Part shown: piece by piece, positions 7,601 to 14,822 of the stretch | How the letters are laid out: each line of letters begins with the position of its first letter | How positions within the stretch are numbered: position 1 is the stretch's first letter | Source of the DNA: an uncultured Agathobacter sp. | GTDB lineage: Bacteria; Bacillota; Clostridia; Lachnospirales; Lachnospiraceae | Assembly: GCA_934365945.1 (NCBI GenBank) | Contig: CAKRNE010000009.1 | Location: 1-64,000 of the forward strand | Direction: 5' to 3' | DNA length: 64,000 nt | Made by a program: the position numbers and the translations under genes | The notes under the pieces: model-generated | Seen by the model: only the letters and a program-made list of their open reading frames with translations | Database searches by the model: none | What the model was told of the DNA's origin: nothing

Positions 7601-10103
7601 AGATAGTATTTACGCCTAAATCCCCGAGATAATCAAGCTTCTGCTCAAGTCCTACAAAATCTCCTCCATGATAGCTTAAGCTTCCTTCCTTATCAAATAC
7701 ATCTGTTGTATTGTAAGCTTTATCATTTGAAGTATTTCCATCATAGAATCTATCAGTACATGTCATATAGATAACAGCCTCATCCCAATCAAAGCTTGAG
7801 CTGTCATTCTTTGTAACCTCTACCTGTGTAGAAGTTTTGTAGATGTTTCCATAAATATCTGTCACAACTACAGGGATATTCTTTGTTCCCAGTGCTGTTT
7901 TATCTGTTACTGATATTGTTCCTTTCATAAGCTTTGGCTCTATGCTTAATGTGTCAAGTCCAAGCTCTGAAACATCTGCTGTTATGCTGCTTACCTCATC
8001 CTTTGTGATGGCATCCTTGTCAGCTCCATCAAAAGCTACGCTAAGCACATTGTTTTGATTGTAATTCATCTTGCTATTTGACAAGCTTGCTTTGATTTCA
8101 AGGTTGTCAAATTTCTTGTATGTGAAATATGATACATCTTTTCCATCAACATTTTTGCTGTTGGTATTGAATGCATCAAGCACGTCCTTGCCATCCACAA
8201 TGTAGTAATATGTGTACTCTCCAGACTTGCATCCGTTCACATCATATTCATAACGCTCTGTTTTTGCATTATATGTCATATCATGAGTTTGTCCGTTTAT
8301 AACAACTTTTACTTTACCTTCTAATGATTTCTCATTATCAGTTGTCATAAGGCTGTCATCTCTGTAGTAGAAAGAAATCTTATCCTCGTTTCCTTTCATC
8401 TCATAGCCCTTGTTGTATGGAAGAACCTCTGTGACACCTTTACCCTGTACAAGCTTGGCTTTTACAATAGTCTGGTTTGCAGGTACGAAAATAGAGTGAT
8501 CTCCACCATCCTTCTCAAGCCACTTATCCGCTTCAGCTTCTCCACTCCTTCTGACGCAGAAGCCCAGATTCATGTCTGCTTCTGAATCCTTTACAGGAAC
8601 TATAATATAATGCTTTCCGTTAATCTCCTGTGTGTAGATTTCTGTTCCATCACCAAATCCACTATTCCAAGAGTAGATGTTCCAGCCATCATAATCATTG
8701 TTCTGACGCTCATACTCAACAATTACTTTTCTTTCTCTCTGCTCTTTAATTGCCGGAAGCTCTGTATATGTGTTCTTATCACCATTTACGATGTACAAAT
8801 CAACAGTTTTATTTGCATCTGTATTATTAAATGTATGATCGTCAGTCTGCCAAGACCAGCTTCCTTTTGAACGTGGAATCATTCCGATTTTTTTAACATC
8901 GGTTGTAATTGAAGCCTTAAGCCACTCGTTACCGTCAGATAATTTTACTTTTTCTGTAAAAGGAATATCTCCAATGTCACTACCATCAATTTCCCACATA
9001 TGTACATCTGCAGCATCTACATCCATATGTGCGGCATATGAATCGTAAAAATAGATATTGTATGTGTACTGTTCTGCTACAACGTTTACTGTAATCTCTG
9101 ATGTTTCATTATCAGTTGCTGCAATAAGCTTTACTGAACTTACACCTGACTTTTTAGCCACTGTGAGTTTATTTCCGCTAAGTGTAACCTTGTCATTTTT
9201 TTCATTTAATTTGTATGTAACACTAACCTGCTCCTCATTTCCGTCAGCTTTGTAAAGATTAAGCTTGTCCGGAAGTTCTAAAGCTGATCCCTCTGTTACA
9301 GTAAGTGTCTTACTCTCAAGACCAGGTACTACAAGCTTGCTGTTACCATCTTGCACCTCTGAATTTGCAGGATCTGTAATCCAACTGTTTTTTCCAGTTT
9401 TATCAATAAGAAACTTATACTGATAAATACCCGGCTCAAGTTTACCTGTTGTTACTGTAAAGAAATCATCCTTTTTCTCCATCTGTAAGCCATCATCCCA
9501 GTTCGTTCCCGGAACCGTTCCCATAAGTCTTACATCTGTCTCATCCTTATAATCACCGGTAGCATCCAGATTAAATGTGACGGTCTTGTCATCATTTAAC
9601 TTCGGGCTTTCTCCTTTTACAACCGGCTTGACAGGCGGATTGCTAACCGAGTCAATCCATCCGCTTGGCTTAGTATCAGAAACAACTGTAGAATCCTTAT
9701 CGTCACTACTCATAGTAACCCACTTTTCAGTTACTTCCTTATCAGGTGTGAACTCAACATTTGAAGTTTGAATATTATTGTTATTGGTAAATATACAATG
9801 TACTTCATTGGTGGACATCGTAATAGTAAAACTATACCAGCCATCATTTTTGCTGTCCTTTTCTGTCTCAGCTCCAGGCCAATCACCAATATAGCTATAC
9901 TCTGGAATTGTGTCCCAACTGCCTCCTTGCTTAATATAGGTATATACCTTATCCCACTGACTTGCAGGCTTAAAGTGCATCGTAATAGTCTGCTTATCAA
10001 AGGTACTGGCTGCCGCAGATACTGTCGGCAACGACGGAAGCATCGTAAATGCCATAACAATGGCAAGAACTATTCCGCTCAATCTCCTAAATAGTTTCTT
10101 CAT
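4605..10103 (-). CDS. Giant cell-wall-anchored multi-CBM alpha-amylase (GH13)
   Basis: A surface starch-degrading enzyme of about 1832 residues. Order of parts: signal peptide (1-35); CBM26-like module (about 30-150, GSWDTIPEYSYIGDWPG); CBM48-like module (about 165-265); Ig-like segment; two CBM41/PUD-like modules (about 345-590, YDGWNIYSW); a further beta-sandwich; GH13 barrel (about 775-1250); three Big_2 Ig-like domains joined by Pro/Gln/Glu/Thr linkers (about 1260-1580); a C-terminal domain; and the sorting signal PKSGD, hydrophobic helix and basic tail. GH13 blocks are visible: DVVLNH, YRVDTVKH (nucleophile Asp), MIGEYSG (acid/base Glu) and SSHDEDS. It should bind and cut starch outside the cell for uptake of maltodextrins. 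The start is the tenth codon of the open frame, behind AAGGAGAGG. E. rectale is known for amylases of this build; I cannot assign the subfamily. Confidence 0.93.
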   Translation of the reverse strand: MKKLFRRLSGIVLAIVMAFTMLPSLPTVSAAASTFDKQTITMHFKPASQWDKVYTYIKQGGSWDTIPEYSYIGDWPGAETEKDSKNDGWYSFTITMSTNEVHCIFTNNNNIQTSNVEFTPDKEVTEKWVTMSSDDKDSTVVSDTKPSGWIDSVSNPPVKPVVKGESPKLNDDKTVTFNLDATGDYKDETDVRLMGTVPGTNWDDGLQMEKKDDFFTVTTGKLEPGIYQYKFLIDKTGKNSWITDPANSEVQDGNSKLVVPGLESKTLTVTEGSALELPDKLNLYKADGNEEQVSVTYKLNEKNDKVTLSGNKLTVAKKSGVSSVKLIAATDNETSEITVNVVAEQYTYNIYFYDSYAAHMDVDAADVHMWEIDGSDIGDIPFTEKVKLSDGNEWLKASITTDVKKIGMIPRSKGSWSWQTDDHTFNNTDANKTVDLYIVNGDKNTYTELPAIKEQRERKVIVEYERQNNDYDGWNIYSWNSGFGDGTEIYTQEINGKHYIIVPVKDSEADMNLGFCVRRSGEAEADKWLEKDGGDHSIFVPANQTIVKAKLVQGKGVTEVLPYNKGYEMKGNEDKISFYYRDDSLMTTDNEKSLEGKVKVVINGQTHDMTYNAKTERYEYDVNGCKSGEYTYYYIVDGKDVLDAFNTNSKNVDGKDVSYFTYKKFDNLEIKASLSNSKMNYNQNNVLSVAFDGADKDAITKDEVSSITADVSELGLDTLSIEPKLMKGTISVTDKTALGTKNIPVVVTDIYGNIYKTSTQVEVTKNDSSSFDWDEAVIYMTCTDRFYDGNTSNDKAYNTTDVFDKEGSLSYHGGDFVGLEQKLDYLGDLGVNTIWITPIVENSDAKTGDDGIATTGYHGYWASDFTKLNPHLGTEAEFKSLINAVHARGMKLMVDVVLNHAGYGTEDYFNSILKDKNGNTVKMLRDDSNTVTGDDVYDSLSGLPDFVTENEDVMNQLVEWQTDWVKEYGIDYYRVDTVKHVNSETWAAFKNALTEANAEFKMIGEYSGAGYGNTAGELGTGRMDSLLDFDYNDQAVNFVSGNVEETESFLESRNDSINNTATLGAFLSSHDEDSLVDKLMKEKGMTEEQALNAAKVAAALQLTSKGQMVIYYGEELGQHGLNNYPIQSNRYDFDWAALESQKTDASSMYNHYKKLLAIRNAYSTLLSKGTRKNIATSNEEGYSVFERAYNGNAITVALNVKDAAKTVTIPVSLAAGTEVKDLYSDATYKVGSDQTVAVTIPAAKDGGTVILAEVKKTVDPTPEKVAATTITLDKTTANLKEGETVELKATVGPENATDKSVTWTSSDESVATVSKDGKVTAVKAGRVKITATAVSGKNVTATCDIKVSEAEKPQPQPQPTPEPQPTPEPKPQPTPEKVAATTITLDKTTANLKEGETVELKATVGPENATDKSVTWTSSDESVATVSKDGKVTAVKAGRVKITATAVSGKNVTATCDIKVSEAEKPQPTPEPEPQPQPTPEPQPQPTPEPEPQPTPEKVAATTIMLDKTTANLKEGETVELKATVGPENATDKSVTWTSSDESVATVSKDGKVTAVKAGSVKITATAVSGKNVTATCDIKVAEAEKPGKEDTTPEKPGRDDTTPAEPGKDDTTPTVAKVDWSKEVDKIKNASAKDTIAVKMDETGVISKDAIAAIKGTQKKLVLDMGDGIKWIINGSDVSKVPAKDVNMSVTVDSKKIPEDVIKSAKVEKDAKKVVQISLAHEGEFGFKPVLSIDLGKSYAGKYANLYYYNTKTKALEGQMSVKIADDGSALLTFTHASDYVISVTDQAAIDTKKTAPKSGDDNEVATYVCLLGLAAVAITAATYRKKKACK
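5350..6321 (-). repeat. Three near-identical 270-bp repeats encoding Big_2 domains
   Basis: Blocks at about 5350-5620, 5710-5980 and 6050-6320 encode almost the same Ig-like domain (KVAATTITLDKTTANLKEGE through TCDIKV) and differ by only a few bases. The proline-rich linkers between them differ in length. The identity at DNA level implies recent duplication or gene conversion, and the array can collapse in short-read assemblies. Confidence 0.9.
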
Positions 10104-10130
10104 ATTTCCTCTCCTTTTCTTTTCGCACAT

Positions 10131-10183
10131 GTTTTCGTACGTTTTCGTAAATATATTATAATCTTTTCGTCTTTTTTCGGCAA
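10131..10183 (-). promoter_or_regulatory. Amylase promoter with tandem operator-like repeats
   Basis: The minus strand has TTGCCG (10183-10178), a 17-bp spacer and a perfect TATAAT (10160-10155). Just downstream, over the likely transcription start, two 10-mers (GTTTTCGTAC at 10131-10140 and GTTTTCGTAA at 10141-10150 on the plus strand) stand in tandem and create a CGTACG centre. A repressor of the LacI type controlling starch genes is a reasonable inference; no regulator gene is nearby. Confidence 0.55.
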
Positions 10184-10359
10184 TTGGGATAATTAGAGAA
10201 TTATTGCATAGAAAATTGGTGAATATTACTATTTTTTTGTTTTTTATTTAAAAAAACTGTTTTTCTGGTACTTGTGGTCTTAGATATTTTAGATGATTTT
10301 TACAATCAAATTTTGTGAATTATTTTTTTCAGTGATTTCTTTAATATATACCTCATATA

Positions 10360-10389
10360 TATGTCATAATTCTATATGAATATGACATA
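10360..10389. promoter_or_regulatory. 9-bp inverted repeat upstream of the amylase
   Basis: TATGTCATA (10360-10368) and TATGACATA (10381-10389) form a perfect dyad with a 12-bp AT-rich spacer. It lies about 200 bp upstream of the amylase promoter and downstream of the FliB operon. It could be an upstream operator. In RNA it would be a weak hairpin. Confidence 0.35.
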
Positions 10390-10400
10390 ATTATTCACAC

Positions 10401-10436
10401 AAAAAGAGCCTCCACATTTCTGTGAAAGCTCCTTTT
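10401..10436 (-). terminator. Hairpin terminator downstream of the fliB-like gene
   Basis: In minus-strand RNA an imperfect stem closes GAGC/GCTC and CACA/TGTG around a short loop and is followed by TTTTT. The same hairpin has CTTTT on the plus side, so it may work in both directions. Confidence 0.6.
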
Positions 10437-10594
10437 GCAAACTAAAAAACTAAAAAACTATAAAAAGGGAAATGATGACTAAACCCTTTACAGTGGGTAT
10501 TTTATCACACATCACTGTCTGTTTGCAATACTTAGTTAAATAGTTTATTATTATAAATTTAATTTTTTAATCAGCCATCCTGACATATATGCAG

Positions 10595-11644
10595 CTATCC
10601 CCAGATGATTTCTTCCTTGGCTGCCTCCACGTTTTCCTCGGAATGCTCCACTTCCTTGGAGAAAACTCTTGCAACCTCCATCTGGTCCTCTATGGTGAAG
10701 CTGCCACCGTTTTTGTAGAAGCGTGTGGCATTCATATCCCTGACTATCATGGTAAACATGACGCTTAGATATGCATAAACCATGATATTTGAGTCATAGA
10801 TAGCATTCATGATATATCTGAAGGTAAAGTATACAAGAAGCTGCTCAATATCGTTTTCACGGTAATCGCTGCTATCCATGTACTCCTTCATGCGTTTTTC
10901 ATAGCTCTCCTCTGTGAGGACTGACTGCATATCATCCTTGAAATCCTGCCATACCTGGCGCAAAAGCTCCATCTCATTGATGATACCGAAGCGGATATCA
11001 AAATGCTCATATGAGAAATCATTAAACGATAGCCAGTCTATGTGCTTTTCAACATCGTTCTGGCTCAGCTTCTTCTGGTACTCATTTGCCCTGTCAAGGT
11101 ACTCCTCCACGCGCACTCCGATTGGCTTTGTTCTATCCTGAAGTATGGCAATCAGCTCGCGCTGCACCTCCTCGAAAAAGGCAGCCTCCTCCTCTGTAAC
11201 GCCCTGGTCATCATCACTGTCTCCAAAAAGCTCCTGTTCTACAAACTTAACAGGCTTTGTTTTGCTGAAAAATATTCGGCAGACCTCCTCGCACGCAAGG
11301 CTCAGACACTTCTGCTCCACGTTTCTGTACTCTATGCCAAACCTTGGGAAATCAGTACACACCTCACTAAGCGATGCCTCGCCCGCTGCTATGTACAAAT
11401 CACACAGATTCTTGTCGTTTAGCATAATGCAGCGGCCGCAATTGTTTGTGCGGATGCCGTGCCCGCCATCCTCTGTCTCATACATGCCATTTCTCAGGCG
11501 CTCTCCGACCTCTCCCGGCAGTGTCTGATAATATTCATATGAATCCTCATCAATATCAATTTCCCAGCCCAGACAGCAGCTATCCTTGCAGTCTCCGGCT
11601 ATGCAGCTAAACTCTGAAAAATAATCAGGTACACGGACTATCAT
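10595..11644 (-). CDS. fliB: Flagellin lysine-N-methylase (FliB family)
   Basis: A 349-residue protein with the Cys-rich N-terminus of FliB-type flagellin lysine methylases: Cys14, Cys19, Cys23 and Cys24 (CIAGDCKDSCC), then NNCGRC, a further Cys in NDKNLCDLY, and EVCTDFPR. This cluster probably binds metal or an Fe-S centre and resembles the YkgJ zinc/iron-chelating family. FliB methylates surface lysines of flagellin in motile bacteria, which suits a flagellated Lachnospiraceae, but no flagellar gene is in the window. Its ATG overlaps the stop of the upstream small membrane protein by four bases (ATGA), so the two are co-translated. Confidence 0.8.
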   Translation of the reverse strand: MIVRVPDYFSEFSCIAGDCKDSCCLGWEIDIDEDSYEYYQTLPGEVGERLRNGMYETEDGGHGIRTNNCGRCIMLNDKNLCDLYIAAGEASLSEVCTDFPRFGIEYRNVEQKCLSLACEEVCRIFFSKTKPVKFVEQELFGDSDDDQGVTEEEAAFFEEVQRELIAILQDRTKPIGVRVEEYLDRANEYQKKLSQNDVEKHIDWLSFNDFSYEHFDIRFGIINEMELLRQVWQDFKDDMQSVLTEESYEKRMKEYMDSSDYRENDIEQLLVYFTFRYIMNAIYDSNIMVYAYLSVMFTMIVRDMNATRFYKNGGSFTIEDQMEVARVFSKEVEHSEENVEAAKEEIIWG

Positions 11645-11979
11645 ACTTCTCTCTCCTTCAGTAAATCTTCGTTTGTTGTATCATTGTGCTTATTTCTGAA
11701 GCGCGCCTCTATAGCCGCCCAGTCAGGGTCCTCATTTCCCTTGAAAAAGTTGTAGCCTATGTATCCGATGCACCACACAAGCCCTGCAAAGGTCGTGGAA
11801 AATGCTATCTTTATGATACTCTTAAGCAAAAGCGGAAGTGTCAGCATATCATTGCCAAATGCAATGATAATCACATGAATAGGCTTAATCAGCATAAGCC
11901 AGCCTCCCACATAAAGCGCTGCCAAAATGCCAAGCGCATAGCACAGTATTCCTAATAATTTATCGCATTTTTTCTTCAT
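11641..11979 (-). CDS. Small membrane protein of unknown function
   Basis: A 112-residue protein with two hydrophobic segments (about 9-32 and 55-78) and a charged cytoplasmic tail ending KHNDTTNEDLLKEREV. I do not recognise a family. It is coupled to fliB through an ATGA overlap, so a role alongside that methylase is possible. No clear ribosome site lies before the ATG, only the AAATTTG-rich repeat upstream with a weak AGAGGA. Confidence 0.55.
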   Translation of the reverse strand: MKKKCDKLLGILCYALGILAALYVGGWLMLIKPIHVIIIAFGNDMLTLPLLLKSIIKIAFSTTFAGLVWCIGYIGYNFFKGNEDPDWAAIEARFRNKHNDTTNEDLLKEREV

Positions 11980-11989
11980 TTCAAATCCT

Positions 11990-12070
11990 CTTACAAATTT
12001 TTTATCAAATTTTTTATCAATTTCTTCTCAAATTCTCTTATCAAATTTTCTTATCAAATTCTCTTTTTCT
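11990..12070. repeat. Degenerate AT-rich tandem repeat
   Basis: Six or so imperfect copies of a 12-15 bp unit (TTATCAAATTTTT-like) fill the gap between the nrdG-like gene and the small membrane protein. It looks like slippage-prone simple sequence. It may carry the promoter of the membrane protein and fliB operon, but no good -10/-35 pair stands out. Confidence 0.6.
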
Positions 12071-12107
12071 AAATGCAATATAGTTATTCACTCACACACA
12101 TTACGAT

Positions 12108-12635
12108 TTATATTTTCGTAAATTCCAGTATGGACACTTCTCCCGTTGCTCTCGTCTTTTTCATGTCTATCACACGCTGGTTTGCAGAGCCCTTGAATTT
12201 GAGCGTGATATCCTTCTGCTCCTCTATAAACGGACCGTCTACCAGAACATCTATCATGGATAAAAGCTCATCCGTATACTCCGTGTGCTTGCGTCCGTTT
12301 GCAAGCAGCTCCTCGTACAGATAGCCTGTGTAAGCCCACACATCCTTATTCGGATAGCGCTCCTTGACTCTTCTCATAAACGGCACAAGTGCCTCCTGAT
12401 TCTCCTCCTCAAACGGATCACCACCTAAAAGGGTAATTCCCTGCACATAGGCAGGCGCAAGCGAGTCGAGTATCTCGTTTTGTATCTGTTCATCAAACGG
12501 CTCTCCATAGTCAAATTCCCATGTTTGCGGCTGAAAACAGCCCTTACAGTGATTTCTGCAGCCTGATACAAAAAGCACAGTACGGCAGCCCAGTCCGTTT
12601 GCGATGTCACAATATTTTATTCCTGCATAGTTCAT
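12108..12635 (-). CDS. nrdG: Anaerobic ribonucleotide reductase activating protein (radical SAM)
   Basis: A 175-residue NrdG-like radical SAM enzyme. The cluster motif is Cys26-x3-Cys30-x2-Cys33 (CRNHCKGC), followed by the glycine-rich SAM block TLLGGDPFEEEN and VWAYTGYLYEEL. NrdG uses a 4Fe-4S cluster and S-adenosylmethionine to make the glycyl radical on the class III reductase NrdD. Length and motifs fit NrdG rather than a pyruvate-formate-lyase activase. Its usual partner nrdD is not adjacent. The ATG overlaps the stop of the EamA gene by four bases, so the two are co-expressed. Confidence 0.88.
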   Translation of the reverse strand: MNYAGIKYCDIANGLGCRTVLFVSGCRNHCKGCFQPQTWEFDYGEPFDEQIQNEILDSLAPAYVQGITLLGGDPFEEENQEALVPFMRRVKERYPNKDVWAYTGYLYEELLANGRKHTEYTDELLSMIDVLVDGPFIEEQKDITLKFKGSANQRVIDMKKTRATGEVSILEFTKI

Positions 12636-13495
12636 ATATTTTCCTCGTGTCTGAGATTATAGTTCCATTTAAAAATCGCACTGCCTATTATTATAACATA
12701 TCCAATCACACTTAGATAGTCCGGTATCTGTTGTAAAAAGACAAATCCAAGCATGGCGGCAAAAATAACCTGTGAATAGTCGAACACCGATATCTCCTTT
12801 GCAGGAGCCTTGGTGTATGCCTTTGTGATAGAAAGCTGTCCTCCTGTAGCTGCGGCTCCTGCCAAAAGCAGCATGACAATCTGATATGCACTCATAGGCT
12901 TTGCTCCGACAAACAGAAACGGTGCTGTCACTATACATGAAAATACCGAAAAGCACATGACTATCACAGGACCTCTCTCGCCCTGCTTACCGAGCTTTCG
13001 TACAAATGTATACGCAACACCTGCGCCAAAGCCTCCTATTACGCCAATCATTGCATTTAAAAACTGCATATTCATGGATGGCTTCACCACAAAAACAGCA
13101 CCTATAAATGCCGTCACCACGCACAGCCACTCTGTCTTGTTTGCTTTCTCCTTAAGCACAAAATAAGACATGATTATGGCAAAAAAAGGTGACAATTTGT
13201 TTAAGATATTGGCATCTGCAATGGCCAGATGGTCAACAGCATAGAAATTGCATATGAGCCCTGTCGTTCCAAAGAAGCTTCGCAGAAAAAGTCCCTTCCA
13301 GCTATTCTTTTTTATTTTGAAGCCTTCATCACTCTTTGCCAGTAAGATAACAGCCGCTGCCGCCGCGACTGCATTCCTGAAAAAAGCCTTCTGCATGGTC
13401 GGCAAATCTCCCGACAGCCTCACAAAAAATGTCATCAGGGCAAAAAAGAACCCTGCCATTATGATATATATTATTCCTTGTTTCTTATCGTTCAT
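12632..13495 (-). CDS. EamA/DMT-family transporter
   Basis: About ten transmembrane helices in two five-helix EamA halves make this a drug/metabolite-transporter superfamily permease, probably exporting or importing a small metabolite. The substrate cannot be read from sequence. The open frame begins at 13546, but the first 17 codons encode a polar, non-family stretch next to a terminator. I prefer the ATG at 13495, which puts the first helix (IIYIIMAGFFFALMTFF) near the N-terminus as usual. Neither start has a good ribosome site, so the start is uncertain. It is followed by nrdG with an ATGA overlap. Confidence 0.82.
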   Translation of the reverse strand: MNDKKQGIIYIIMAGFFFALMTFFVRLSGDLPTMQKAFFRNAVAAAAAVILLAKSDEGFKIKKNSWKGLFLRSFFGTTGLICNFYAVDHLAIADANILNKLSPFFAIIMSYFVLKEKANKTEWLCVVTAFIGAVFVVKPSMNMQFLNAMIGVIGGFGAGVAYTFVRKLGKQGERGPVIVMCFSVFSCIVTAPFLFVGAKPMSAYQIVMLLLAGAAATGGQLSITKAYTKAPAKEISVFDYSQVIFAAMLGFVFLQQIPDYLSVIGYVIIIGSAIFKWNYNLRHEENI

Positions 13496-13555
13496 ACTTA
13501 TAGTATAACGTATTCTGTCAAGAGGGCGGGAGAAAAAGCCTGCCATTTTGCTCGT

Positions 13556-13588
13556 AAAAAAGGACCGCCCGGGTGAGCGGTCCTTTTT
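13556..13588. terminator. Bidirectional terminator between the permease and EamA genes
   Basis: An 8-bp GC stem (AGGACCGC / GCGGTCCT) with an 8-base loop is flanked by A5 and T4-5 on both sides. It ends the ABC-permease transcript on the minus strand. Confidence 0.85.
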
Positions 13589-13638
13589 AGATGAAGGGAA
13601 AAATATAAAAAGAAAATAGTTTTAATTAATTGTCTGTA

Positions 13639-14502
13639 TCAGCCCTTCACACTTCCCATGGCAACACCGCCTACGATGTGCTTTGAAAGAATAAGGTAAA
13701 CCACTATTACAGGAAGGATAGAGAATGTAATCATCATGTATACCTTTCCCATATCAAACTTCAAGAAATCTGCACTTCTAAGCTGTGCTAACAGTATTGG
13801 AAGTGTCTTCTTATTGTTTTCGTGTAATATAAGTGCCGGAGTGAAGTAATTGTTCCAGCTGCTTACAAAGGAGAAAATTGCCTGTACTGCTATTGCCGGC
13901 TTCATCAACGGAAGCACGATATGATTAAATGTCCTAAACTCTCCGGAGCCGTCAATTCTGGCTGCCTCAATGAGAGACAACGGAAGTGAGCTCTCCATAT
14001 ACTGCTTCATGTAAAAATATGTGACAGGTGAAGCAATTGTCGGAACTATAAGTGGAATAAACGAATCCATCAGTCCCATGCCTGTTACCAATTTAACAAA
14101 TCCAAGTGCTGTAACCTGTGTAGGAATCATCATAACCATCAGTATAAAGGTGGAGATGAATTTCTTGGCCTTGAACTCATATGCATGTATGGCATATGCT
14201 GTCATTGTCGAAAAGTATACACACAATACTGCACTGCAGGCTGCTACGAAAAGGCTGTTAAACATACCTCTTATGACCGGAAGTGTGTCATGTAAGAGTG
14301 AGTTCCAGTTGTCAAGCAGATGCGTACTCGGAATTGCCGTAAATCCTGACTGCAGCTCTCCGTTTGATCTGGTCGCATTGATTATCATTACATAGAACCA
14401 GAACAAACAGAAGAAAGAGATTATCACAAGCACGATATATGCTAATGCACGTCTGGCATGGATTCCCATACCTTTATTTTTTTTATTTACATTTGCTGCC
14501 AT
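13639..14502 (-). CDS. Carbohydrate ABC transporter permease (MalG-like, CUT1)
   Basis: A 287-residue inner permease with six transmembrane helices and the EAA loop (EAARIDGSGEFRTFNHIVLPLMKPA) that docks to the ATPase. It belongs to the MalG branch of CUT1 sugar importers, which bring oligosaccharides in with a binding protein and a MalF partner. This copy looks complete. The partner permease six bases upstream has lost its N-terminal part, and no binding-protein gene is present, so this transporter is probably inactive. The neighbouring broken cellobiose phosphorylase suggests beta-glucoside disaccharides as the original substrate. Confidence 0.88.
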   Translation of the reverse strand: MAANVNKKNKGMGIHARRALAYIVLVIISFFCLFWFYVMIINATRSNGELQSGFTAIPSTHLLDNWNSLLHDTLPVIRGMFNSLFVAACSAVLCVYFSTMTAYAIHAYEFKAKKFISTFILMVMMIPTQVTALGFVKLVTGMGLMDSFIPLIVPTIASPVTYFYMKQYMESSLPLSLIEAARIDGSGEFRTFNHIVLPLMKPAIAVQAIFSFVSSWNNYFTPALILHENNKKTLPILLAQLRSADFLKFDMGKVYMMITFSILPVIVVYLILSKHIVGGVAMGSVKG

Positions 14503-14508
14503 ATCGAC

Positions 14509-14822
14509 CTACTCCTTTCTCTTATCATCGTTGCCGCTGAGCTTGAATACCGCTATACTAAGTATTGCAGTGATGATAAACAGTATGACTGACAGTGCAC
14601 CGGACATTCCATAATCCTTACTGTACAGACGCTTATTTAAGTACATGATAAGTGTCATGCTTGATCTGACCGGATTACCGGTTCCGTTTGTCAAAATCTG
14701 TGGTACATCAAAGAGCTGTAAGCCACCGATAAGTGATGTAATGATTACATATATCAGTATCGGTCTAAGGAGCGGAAGTGTTATCTTAAAGAACACCTGA
14801 CGCGCTGAGGATGGAATCATAA
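14509..14822 (-). pseudogene. MalF-like permease, 5'-truncated
   Basis: Only about the last 105 residues of a normal 290-300-residue CUT1 permease remain: the end of the EAA loop ([15 protein letters not shown]) and the last two or so helices (ILIYVIITSLIGG, LSVILFIITAIL). The frame stays open to 14865, but the residues beyond about 14822 ([12 protein letters not shown]) do not resemble a permease and read antisense to the GH94 frame. At least four helices, the promoter and the ribosome site are missing. The remnant meets a GH94 remnant head to head. Confidence 0.85.
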
